From: CAYLOP01 sp964385305
Lineage (GTDB): Bacteria; Chloroflexota; Anaerolineae; Anaerolineales; E44-bin32
Length of the DNA: 7,878 bases
NCBI GenBank assembly: GCA_964385305.1
Contig: CAYLOP010000148.1
Coordinates: 1-7,878 of the forward strand
Direction of reading: 5' to 3'
Part shown: positions 1 through 5,241 of the stretch, piece after piece
Layout: every line of letters begins with the position of its first letter
How positions within the stretch are numbered: position 1 is the first letter of the stretch
Made by a program: the position numbers and the translations under genes
The notes under the pieces: model-generated
Told to the model about the DNA's origin: nothing
The model's database searches: none
Seen by the model: only the letters and a program-made list of their open reading frames with translations

Positions 1-556
1 GGCTGGCACTGGAATGGCCTTGCTCAATAGAGGCAAAATAAACCCTGTTTTCACCAGCCAGGCCTATGGCAGCCACCTGGGCTTTCGGCTCATTCAACTC
101 CTGCCGAATAAGTTCTCCAGTTTCAACAGCGCCTTTACCCTGCAGATGAGAGGCGTCACGTATTTCTACTTTGTCATTGTTTATCCACAAATAAACCAAA
201 TTGGGGGACTTGCCGCGAAAGATCACTTTATCATAACCGGCATACTTCAATTCCGGCGCCCAAAATCCCCCCATCATTGAAAATGCCATTAACCTGGTCT
301 GAGGGGAAATGGTAGAAACAATGGTACGATTACAACCGGTAGCAAGTGTGCCACATAAAAGACCAGCGGCAAATATGAGAAGATTATCAGGAGAAAAAGC
401 TTCAACTTCGGGGGGAACCCTGTCCCATATTATCTTGGCGTTCGTACCCAGTCCCCCCAGATAGAGTTCGGTGTCCCTTGGGTCAGTTTCTACCCTCTCA
501 ATGTTTCCTCGGGATAGATCGATCTCTAAATTAAACCCTGTCTCTGCGTACCTCAT
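1..556 (-). CDS. bamB: Class II benzoyl-CoA reductase, tungsten subunit BamB (N-terminal 185 residues, runs off the left edge)
   Basis: The frame is open from ATG at 556 to the window edge, giving 185 residues. Seen: N-terminus MRYAETGFNLEIDLSRGNIE, then ELYLGGLGTNAKIIWDRVPP (residues 30-49), TGCNRTIVSTISPQT (73-87), MMGGFWAPELKYAGYDKVI (94-112), INNDKVEIRDASHLQGKG (125-142) and AAIGLAGENRVYFASIEQ (162-179). This is the N-terminal, pterin-binding domain of the aldehyde:ferredoxin oxidoreductase family, and the wording matches BamB as I remember it better than AOR, FOR or GOR. BamB holds W-bis-pterin and a 4Fe-4S cluster and reduces benzoyl-CoA to cyclohexa-1,5-diene-1-carbonyl-CoA in the cytoplasm. 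The cluster-binding cysteines should lie beyond the edge. An AGAGGG Shine-Dalgarno inside the end of the preceding gene, 7 nt from the ATG, supports the start, and only 2 nt separate the two genes. The hydratase in the same operon supports the assignment. A paralogous AOR-like enzyme acting on another acyl-CoA is the main alternative. Confidence 0.85.
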   Translation of the reverse strand, partial: MRYAETGFNLEIDLSRGNIERVETDPRDTELYLGGLGTNAKIIWDRVPPEVEAFSPDNLLIFAAGLLCGTLATGCNRTIVSTISPQTRLMAFSMMGGFWAPELKYAGYDKVIFRGKSPNLVYLWINNDKVEIRDASHLQGKGAVETGELIRQELNEPKAQVAAIGLAGENRVYFASIEQGHSSAS

Positions 557-558
557 GC

Positions 559-829
559 TTAGTCCCTCTTAAGTATCTCCACCTCACTAGCAGCGATCCA
601 CCGCAGCCAGACCCGATCCTCATCCATGCCCACACCCTTGAGAATCTCTTTGAGTGTGTCCACCCGTCGCTGTACCTGGTAGTTGCCGTTCAGGTAGTGA
701 CAATCGCCAGGGTGACAGCGACCAATGAGTACATCGTCGGCCCCTTCCAAAGTCGGCACCAACATAGGTGCATCAGTTGCATATGAAGGCGATGATCTTG
801 GGCTCGAACTCCACCTCACTTGCAGCCAT
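559..829 (-). pseudogene. MvhD/BamF-like iron-sulfur electron-transfer subunit, broken (in-frame TGA, internal deletion, frameshift)
   Basis: MvhD-type subunits carry a [2Fe-2S] cluster and pass electrons between HdrA-like flavoproteins and partner enzymes; BamF of the Bam complex belongs to this family. Reading from ATG 829 gives MAASEVEFEPKIIAFICN, then TGA (775-773), then CTYVGADF, the start of an MvhD domain with TGA where the family's CNWC motif has Trp. From about 750 the match continues in another frame: LEGADDVLIGRCHPGDCHY, then NGNYQVQRRVDTLKEILKGV and WLRWIAASEVEILKRD, ending in TAA at 559-561. Roughly 30 family residues between GAD and EGAD, including a conserved CSGR cysteine, are absent. 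The gene starts 7 nt after the hydratase and ends 2 nt before bamB, so its operon position is intact. BamF is described as a selenoprotein in Geobacter, so TGA as selenocysteine deserves mention, but here it replaces Trp rather than Cys. An assembly error is possible. Confidence 0.72.
577..829. repeat. Imperfect 21-bp direct repeat flanking the broken MvhD/BamF-like gene
   Basis: The copies are 577-597 and 809-829, matching at 19 of 21 positions, with starts 232 bp apart. On the minus strand both encode Ala-Ala-Ser-Glu-Val-Glu, once at the C-terminus (WIAASEVEIL) and once at the N-terminus (MAASEVEFEP) of the same broken gene. Ala/Ser-Ser-Glu near the C-terminus is usual in MvhD proteins, while its copy at the start is unexpected. 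It could mark past recombination or a lost tandem copy, or be chance. Confidence 0.5.
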
Positions 830-836
830 ATCTCGA

Positions 837-1610
837 CTACTTATCCTTCCAGATCGGCGGACGTTTTTCCATAAAGGCAGCCAGCCCTTCGTGGGCATCT
901 TCTGTGGCCATAAGCGGACCCAGGTACAATTCCTCGACAGCAGCCAACCCATCGGCAAAGGAACCAACGCTGCCCACCCGAACCGCTCGCTTCGTCAAGC
1001 GCAGCACCGCGCCGCTCAGTTTGGTTAGCTTGCTCACGAACTCCACAGCTGCGGTTTGCAATTCTTCCGGCGCCACAACCATGTTGACCAATCCCAGCCG
1101 CTCAGCCTCATCGGCTCGTATGCGGTCGCCGGTCAGCACCATCTCCATGGTTTTCTTGGGGCCGATGATCTCTGGAAGCGCCACGACCGCGATGGGGGGT
1201 AGTACGCCCACCTGAATTTCCGGCTGGCCGAAACTGGCCTTCTCTGAGGCGATGACCATGTCGCAGAAGAGCGCCAGCTCGCATCCGCCACCTAATGCAG
1301 CGCCGCCCACAACAGCCACCGTCGGAATCTCCAGTCCATCGAGCAAACGGAAAATGCGATGGAAGACCTCGATCATCTCCGCTACTTGTTCGGCTGTGTG
1401 TTCGGAGACGTCCACCCCGGCTGAGAACGCTTTGCTCCCCTCGGCCGCTTCGAAAACCAGCACTTTGACCGAAGGATCACTATTCAACCCCTCCAGTACG
1501 CCATTAATCTCACGCATCATTTCGATGTTGAGTACATTCAGCGGCGGTTTGCTGAGCGTAATCTTCCCAACACCGTCTTGTTTCTTGAAGGTGATGTGCT
1601 GGAATTCCAT
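837..1610 (-). CDS. bamR: Cyclohexa-1,5-diene-1-carbonyl-CoA hydratase-like enoyl-CoA hydratase (BamR/Dch type)
   Basis: This 257-residue crotonase-fold enzyme has the usual length for the family. Seen: oxyanion-hole stretches FSAGVDV (Ala64) and ALGGGCELALFCD (Gly108), and both catalytic glutamates of the hydratase type, Glu111 (GGCE) and Glu131 (FGQPEIQVG). The wording SKPPLNVLNIEMMREIN near the N-terminus, AGVDV in place of the commoner AGADI, VGVLPPIA after the second Glu, and the ending EDAHEGLAAFMEKR resemble dienoyl-CoA hydratases of anaerobic benzoate degraders. That enzyme adds water to the dienoyl-CoA made by benzoyl-CoA reductase, giving 6-hydroxycyclohex-1-ene-1-carbonyl-CoA. The start at 1610 follows an AAAGGAG Shine-Dalgarno that overlaps the SDR stop codon, leaving 12 nt between the genes. 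A bamB gene just downstream makes a general beta-oxidation role less likely, though a generic enoyl-CoA hydratase cannot be excluded. Confidence 0.83.
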   Translation of the reverse strand: MEFQHITFKKQDGVGKITLSKPPLNVLNIEMMREINGVLEGLNSDPSVKVLVFEAAEGSKAFSAGVDVSEHTAEQVAEMIEVFHRIFRLLDGLEIPTVAVVGGAALGGGCELALFCDMVIASEKASFGQPEIQVGVLPPIAVVALPEIIGPKKTMEMVLTGDRIRADEAERLGLVNMVVAPEELQTAAVEFVSKLTKLSGAVLRLTKRAVRVGSVGSFADGLAAVEELYLGPLMATEDAHEGLAAFMEKRPPIWKDK

Positions 1611-1622
1611 GGCGAACTCCTT

Positions 1623-2366
1623 TCAGATGTACTGACCACCGTCCACTTGAATGACCTGTCCGGTAATATGCCTTGCCTTCTCGGTGCAGAGGAAGGTAAC
1701 AACATAGGCTACCTCCTCTGGAAGCCCCAGGCGGCCTAGGACGATCTCCGCCAAGGCCATCTCCCGCACTTGTTCTGGTGCTTCCTTGACCATCTCGGTC
1801 TCGATCAAGCCCGGCGCGACGGCATTGACGTTGATGCTGGATCGTCCTAACTCACGGGCGCAAGCTTTGGTAAATCCGATCACCCCCGCTTTGGCTGCTG
1901 AATAATTAGACTGGCCAAACTTGCCACGCAGACCGTTGATCGATGTGATGTTGACGATTTTGCCAGAACCTTGCTCTCGGAAGATGGGCGTGACCGCTCG
2001 GGTGTAATTGAAAGTACCTTTTAAGTCGACGCTGATGACCCGATCCCATTGTTCTTCGGTCATCTTCCATACCACACCATCCCAATTCATCCCGGCGTTG
2101 TTGATCAGGATATCCACCTGGCTGAAATCCTCCAACACCCTTTGGACCATCGCTTGAGCATCATCGAAACTCGAGACATCTGCCTGGACGACCATTGCGC
2201 GCCTACCCATATCGGTGATGGTCTTGGCGAGTTCCTTGGCTAAATCGTCGCTCTTACGATAGTTGAGAACGATGTCAGCGCCATTAGCGGCTAAATCCAG
2301 AACAATCGCTCTACCGATACCTCGGGTACCGCCGGTGATAATGGCAACTTTCCCTTCCAGTTCCAT
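1623..2366 (-). CDS. SDR-family 3-hydroxyacyl-CoA dehydrogenase / 3-oxoacyl reductase (FabG/PhaB-like)
   Basis: This is a 247-residue classical short-chain dehydrogenase. Seen: cofactor motif TGGTRGIG (residues 11-18), DVSS (63-66), NNAG (89-92), catalytic Ser142 in NITSI, Tyr155 and Lys159 in YSAAK, and the C-terminal GQVIQVDGGQYI. The tetrad Asn usual near residue 114 is Asp (VDLKG), which many relatives tolerate. Arg15 and the NYRK after the second strand suggest NADP(H), as in FabG. The start at 2366 is chosen over an upstream in-frame ATG at 2429 because AGGAGG overlaps the thiolase stop codon 7 nt before it and the fold begins at MELEGKVAIITGG. It lies 11 nt after the thiolase and 12 nt before the hydratase. 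Inferred role: oxidation of 3-hydroxypimelyl-CoA, or possibly of 6-hydroxycyclohexenoyl-CoA in place of the zinc-type BamQ. The motifs do not fix the substrate. Confidence 0.85.
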   Translation of the reverse strand: MELEGKVAIITGGTRGIGRAIVLDLAANGADIVLNYRKSDDLAKELAKTITDMGRRAMVVQADVSSFDDAQAMVQRVLEDFSQVDILINNAGMNWDGVVWKMTEEQWDRVISVDLKGTFNYTRAVTPIFREQGSGKIVNITSINGLRGKFGQSNYSAAKAGVIGFTKACARELGRSSINVNAVAPGLIETEMVKEAPEQVREMALAEIVLGRLGLPEEVAYVVTFLCTEKARHITGQVIQVDGGQYI

Positions 2367-2377
2367 TCCCTCTCCTC

Positions 2378-3625
2378 CTAATTTGGGCGCTCGACGATCG
2401 TCGCACACCCTTGGCCGATACCGACGCACATGGTCACCAGACCATAACGCATTCGCTCCCCAGCAGCTGCTCGTCGCCGCATTTCGTGCAGCAGCGTGAC
2501 CATCAGCTTAGCACCGGTGCATCCCAGTGGGTGCCCTAAAGCCACAGCCCCCCCGTTTACGTTCGTCTTCGCCATGTCGAAGCCTAGCTCCTTGATACAG
2601 GCCAATGCCTGGACTGCGAAGGCCTCGTTTAATTCAACAAGATCTAGATCGTCGATTGTTAAACCCGTGCGTTGCATCACTTTGCGAGTGGCTGGTATGG
2701 GACCGTAACCCATCGTGCGAGGGCTCACACCGGCTACAGCTGAAGCCACCCAGCGAGCTAGAGGCTTGAGCCCCAATTCCCTCGCCTTTTCCTCCGACAT
2801 CAAGAGTAAGGCGGCGGCTCCGTCATTAATCCCGCTGGCGTTTCCGGCTGTCACCGTGCCGTTGGGGCGAAAAGCAGGGCGCAGTTTAGCCAATATTTCC
2901 GCGCTTGTGGTCAGTCGTACCTTTCCGTCTTCAGCGATCTCGATGCGGGGATGTTCGTCGGTGTCTACAAGGATTGGAGGCCCTTTACGTTGAGGAACGG
3001 GAACAGGCACAATTTCGTCTTTAAAGCGTCCGGCTTCTATTGCCGCCGCAGCCCTCCTTTGACTCTCTAATGCAAAGACGTCCTGATCTTCACGGCTAAT
3101 GGCCGTCTCGTCGAAAATGTTTTCCGCCGTCTCGCCCATGCCCTCCAATGGGATGATCTCTTCCATCTTCGGGTTTGGGTAGCGCCATCCAATAGTTGTG
3201 TCGTACATCGTGACATTGCCCCAGGGGAATGGGTGTTCCGTTTTGGGAACAGACCATGGCGCTCGGCTCATACTCTCTACGCCACCAGCGATAAAAACAT
3301 CTCCCTCTCCACACTTGATAGCCCTGGCAGCTTGGTTGATGGCATCCAAGCCCGAGGCGCAAAGACGGTTGATGGTAACCCCTGCTACATGGAAGGGAAG
3401 ACCGGCCAGTAAAAGCGCCATCCGGGCAACGTCTCTGTTGTCTTCCCCCGCTTGATTGGTGCATCCGAGGTATACATCCTCGATGAGATCGGGCTCAATA
3501 TCAACACGAGCCATGATTTCTTTGATTACTAGCGCAGCGAGGTCATCTGGTCGGACTTTAGCTAAGGCTCCACCATGCCTACCAACTGGCGTACGAACGG
3601 CTTCGATGATAACTGCCTCTCGCAT
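2378..3625 (-). CDS. Thiolase (acetyl-CoA acyltransferase), PcaF/3-oxoadipyl-CoA thiolase-like; candidate 3-oxopimelyl-CoA thiolase
   Basis: This is a 415-residue degradative thiolase, slightly longer than the usual 390-400. Seen: N-terminal EAVIIEAVRTPVGRHGG, nucleophile Cys89 in NRLCASGLD, GGVESMSRAPW, NGTVTAGNASGINDGAAAL, LNEAFAVQA, His365 in GHPLGCTGA and Cys400 in CVGIGQG, so all three catalytic residues are present. The stretch MYDTTIGWRYPNPKMEE followed by MGETAEN is typical of 3-oxoadipyl-CoA thiolases (PcaF/PaaJ), which cleave a dicarboxylic 3-oxoacyl-CoA. In this operon the analogous substrate would be 3-oxopimelyl-CoA, cleaved to glutaryl-CoA and acetyl-CoA; that is inference. The start at 3625 follows AAGGAGG with a 4-nt gap, and the in-frame ATG at 3658 is upstream of this site and lacks family sequence. 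It lies 57 nt after the PaaX-like gene. An acetoacetyl-CoA thiolase is the alternative. Confidence 0.88.
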   Translation of the reverse strand: MREAVIIEAVRTPVGRHGGALAKVRPDDLAALVIKEIMARVDIEPDLIEDVYLGCTNQAGEDNRDVARMALLLAGLPFHVAGVTINRLCASGLDAINQAARAIKCGEGDVFIAGGVESMSRAPWSVPKTEHPFPWGNVTMYDTTIGWRYPNPKMEEIIPLEGMGETAENIFDETAISREDQDVFALESQRRAAAAIEAGRFKDEIVPVPVPQRKGPPILVDTDEHPRIEIAEDGKVRLTTSAEILAKLRPAFRPNGTVTAGNASGINDGAAALLLMSEEKARELGLKPLARWVASAVAGVSPRTMGYGPIPATRKVMQRTGLTIDDLDLVELNEAFAVQALACIKELGFDMAKTNVNGGAVALGHPLGCTGAKLMVTLLHEMRRRAAAGERMRYGLVTMCVGIGQGCATIVERPN

Positions 3626-3682
3626 CTTGCCTCCTTTTCGAAGTGGTTCACTGGTCATTGCCAGGATTTTGATAGGGTGCGC

Positions 3683-4513
3683 TTATATCTTGGGCGCTTT
3701 GCTAAGGATCGAATCTACATACGACTCTGCTCCTTCAACAAGAAGATCCCGATAGGCTTGAAAAAGCTTCGCCGCCATTCCGCCGAGCCAATCCCCCGGC
3801 AACAGCTCCAAGGGCAGATTGGGGTCTACGTAAGGTGAAGCACGATATTCATGAATCAACATGAATCGCTGAATGAAACATTCTTTTACGTCCAGATTTT
3901 CACCAACTTCCAGACGCAATTCGTGCTCTTTGTGGCGAGGCTCATAACGTTGTACAAAATCGGCGTAATATTGGTTGAGACGTTCAAGATCCCAACAATT
4001 GGAAACAATCTCTTTGTCACTTTTGAATCCGCGATGGTTCCCACTGAAAAATTCCACATGGGTGTGGAGATTGAGATCATCTAGGATGGCTTGGACCTCT
4101 GATCGAAGATCTCGGGGTGAGATCCAGGTCGATTGGTTCAACGTCCCAAAACCAAGCCAGAGCAGTTGCCTCCGTAACCTGCGACGGAGATGGCGTTTGG
4201 TCTCAGGGATGGAATATGTGATCAAATGCCATTGACCATCCCAGGGGTCAGACCGGGGATGGAAGATGCGCTTTGCGCCTTCCTCGAGCAATTGAATGCA
4301 TTTGGGAGTCAGGGAGTAAAAGCTGTAACGGCTGATCCGGCGGCTCCTCAGCCAGCTTTTACGAGACATACGGGAGAGGGTGGATCGAATGGCTTGCGCC
4401 GATAGGTCAAAGAGACCCAGTAGTTCGATTAGGCTTCCAGTCCAAGCCTCACCCCCTCGATGACGGATATAGTCTCCATATAAGGTGAAGGTCATATCCT
4501 GCGAGTGAGACAT
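3683..4513 (-). CDS. PaaX-family transcriptional repressor
   Basis: This is a 276-residue protein; PaaX of E. coli is somewhat longer. Seen: the N-terminal winged-helix DNA-binding region TLYGDYIRHRGGEAWTGSL with LSAQAIRSTLSRMSRKSWL (about residues 10-60) and YSFYSLTP, a central part with DPWDGQWHLITYSIPE and LLWLGFGTLNQSTWISP, and a C-terminal part with LIHEYRASPYVDPNLPLELL and PGDWLG. These are PaaX hallmarks. PaaX represses phenylacetate genes and is released by phenylacetyl-CoA. Here it heads an operon of thiolase, SDR, dienoyl-CoA hydratase and bamB, so an aromatic acyl-CoA such as benzoyl-CoA is a plausible effector and autoregulation is likely (inference). The ATG at 4513 is preferred: GGAG lies 8 nt upstream, and the alternative GTG at 4522 overlaps that Shine-Dalgarno. 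A promoter is visible about 190 nt upstream. Confidence 0.9.
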   Translation of the reverse strand: MSHSQDMTFTLYGDYIRHRGGEAWTGSLIELLGLFDLSAQAIRSTLSRMSRKSWLRSRRISRYSFYSLTPKCIQLLEEGAKRIFHPRSDPWDGQWHLITYSIPETKRHLRRRLRRQLLWLGFGTLNQSTWISPRDLRSEVQAILDDLNLHTHVEFFSGNHRGFKSDKEIVSNCWDLERLNQYYADFVQRYEPRHKEHELRLEVGENLDVKECFIQRFMLIHEYRASPYVDPNLPLELLPGDWLGGMAAKLFQAYRDLLVEGAESYVDSILSKAPKI

Positions 4514-4677
4514 ATCCACCACTCCAGATTAGGCAGAGGTCCTACGACGCTCAAGAGCCGGCTAGTTGGCTGAGACCCTGGCTTGAGACTTCAGTGTAAC
4601 CCCGATACACGATCGAGCCAGTTCTCATACCGAAGACTTGGAATGGAAAAGTGTCAGAACCCCGAAGTTTGTCCGAT

Positions 4678-4683
4678 ATTATA
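4678..4683 (-). promoter_or_regulatory. Second -10-like box TATAAT in the PaaX leader
   Basis: A perfect TATAAT on the minus strand lies 29 nt downstream of the stronger promoter's -10 box. No good -35 element sits 16-18 nt before it. It could be an alternative start point or simply part of the AT-rich stretch. Confidence 0.25.
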
Positions 4684-4701
4684 TATGTCACTTAAAGGTC
4701 G

Positions 4702-4709
4702 TGTCGACA
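4702..4709. promoter_or_regulatory. Candidate operator: 8-bp palindrome TGTCGACA at the predicted transcription start
   Basis: The perfect palindrome TGTCGACA begins a few nucleotides after the -10 box and spans the expected start point, where a repressor could block transcription. A longer palindrome with the same GTCGAC core, CGGTCGACCG, lies upstream at 4855-4864. I do not recognise either as a PaaX site; assigning them to the PaaX-like protein is inference from position. Confidence 0.3.
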
Positions 4710-4711
4710 AT

Positions 4712-4739
4712 ATTTTAGCATATGTTTTTTGGGTGTCAA
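4712..4739 (-). promoter_or_regulatory. Sigma-70-type promoter for the PaaX-headed operon
   Basis: On the minus strand a perfect -35 box TTGACA (4739-4734) is followed after 16 nt by TAAAAT (4717-4712), one mismatch from the consensus. Transcription would start near 4705, leaving a leader of about 190 nt before the PaaX-like start at 4513. It is the best promoter in the window and has the right position and strand to drive the whole PaaX-to-bamB operon. Confidence 0.6.
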
Positions 4740-4742
4740 TTT

Positions 4743-4913
4743 TTACTGGGGTGAATAGATATACGTTACTCGACCTCCATTAGTCAGCAATCCATCCATG
4801 AAGTAGTCGGGGACAACGAAGGTCCCGCGTTCAGTAGCTTGCTTGGTTAGCCAGCGGTCGACCGTGGCACCAGCCTGATCCTGAGTCTCTTCCCGGATGG
4901 GAGGTATTCCACC
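4743..4913 (-). pseudogene. Short coding remnant, 56 codons without a start
   Basis: Between an in-frame TAA at 4914-4916 and the TAA at 4743-4745 the minus strand is open for 56 codons with no ATG or GTG at a plausible start; an internal ATG and TTG are too late. The translation looks protein-like: IPPIREETQDQAGATVDRWL and, further on, ERGTFVVPDYFMDGLLTNGG and RVTYIYSPQ at the end. I do not recognise the family. The stop is immediately followed by the -35 box of the next operon, as expected for the end of a former gene. An open run of this length also occurs by chance fairly often, so the support is the composition and position only. Confidence 0.3.
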
Positions 4914-4933
4914 TTACAGTTTCGGGCTGCGAA

Positions 4934-5025
4934 TTCCTAAACGAGGCTGAGTGGCTTAGGACTTTTAGGTATTACCTCGCACCGACTACAGTGCGGGGTA
5001 AGTTCGAATCCTGCCAAGGGGACCT
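4934..5025 (+). pseudogene. Degenerate tRNA-Leu(UAG)-like sequence
   Basis: A class II tRNA outline can be traced. The anticodon loop TTTAGGT (4964-4970, anticodon TAG) is identical to that of tRNA-Leu(UAG). A long variable arm CGCAC/GTGCG (4978-4995) is a perfect 5-bp stem. The T-loop TTCGAAT is flanked by a 5-bp T stem with one A-C mismatch (4998-5014). A73 (5022) followed by CC matches the leucine discriminator. Total length is about 90 nt. Against a working gene: the acceptor stem (4934-4940 with 5015-5021) pairs at only 5 of 7 positions with two wobbles, the anticodon stem pairs at 3 of 5, and the D arm is weak. I read it as a decayed tRNA gene. The 3' end overlaps a perfect inverted repeat CCAAGG-GGA-CCTTGG (5014-5028). 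Confidence 0.4.
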
Positions 5026-5241
5026 TGGATCGTCAGGTTGGGCTTTAAAAAGGTAGCCATATTCTATTGAATTCGCCACGAACCTTTGTATTTACACCTG
5101 GATGATAGAGTATCAGTCGAGGTCTAGTTTTTGATGGAGGTATCCTGCGTTGGACAAGTATCTGGTCCACCTTGACCGCTGAATACAAGGCTTAGTGTGA
5201 TAGCTGTGATGTTGAATGCTATCCCGTTTCCGGAAGGTGCC

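Larger units (their letters stand above)
4514..5241. other. Gap between the RACE-type gene and the PaaX operon: remnants and a promoter, no intact gene
   Basis: The 728-nt interval holds no complete protein gene that I can support. From right to left it contains 216 nt after the RACE stop with no convincing terminator, a degenerate tRNA-Leu-like sequence (4934-5025), a 56-codon open remnant (4746-4913), a minus-strand promoter (4712-4739) and a leader of about 190 nt before the PaaX-like gene. The AT-rich stretch 4670-4770 differs from its surroundings and carries the promoter. Confidence 0.6.

Noticed and set aside
14..280. 88-codon plus-strand ORF at the left edge
   Set aside because: It lies antisense within the bamB reading frame, which is strongly family-like.
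820..1635. Plus-strand ORFs of 127-131 codons opposite the hydratase
   Set aside because: They have low-complexity Ser/Thr/Pro-rich translations and are antisense shadows of a well-supported enzyme.
3096..3464. 122-codon minus-strand ORF inside the thiolase
   Set aside because: It is an out-of-frame shadow; the thiolase frame carries all catalytic motifs there.
4540..4600. Imperfect hairpin CTCAAG...GGCTTGAG in the PaaX leader as a terminator or attenuator
   Set aside because: The stem needs a bulge and a long loop, and no T run follows on either strand.
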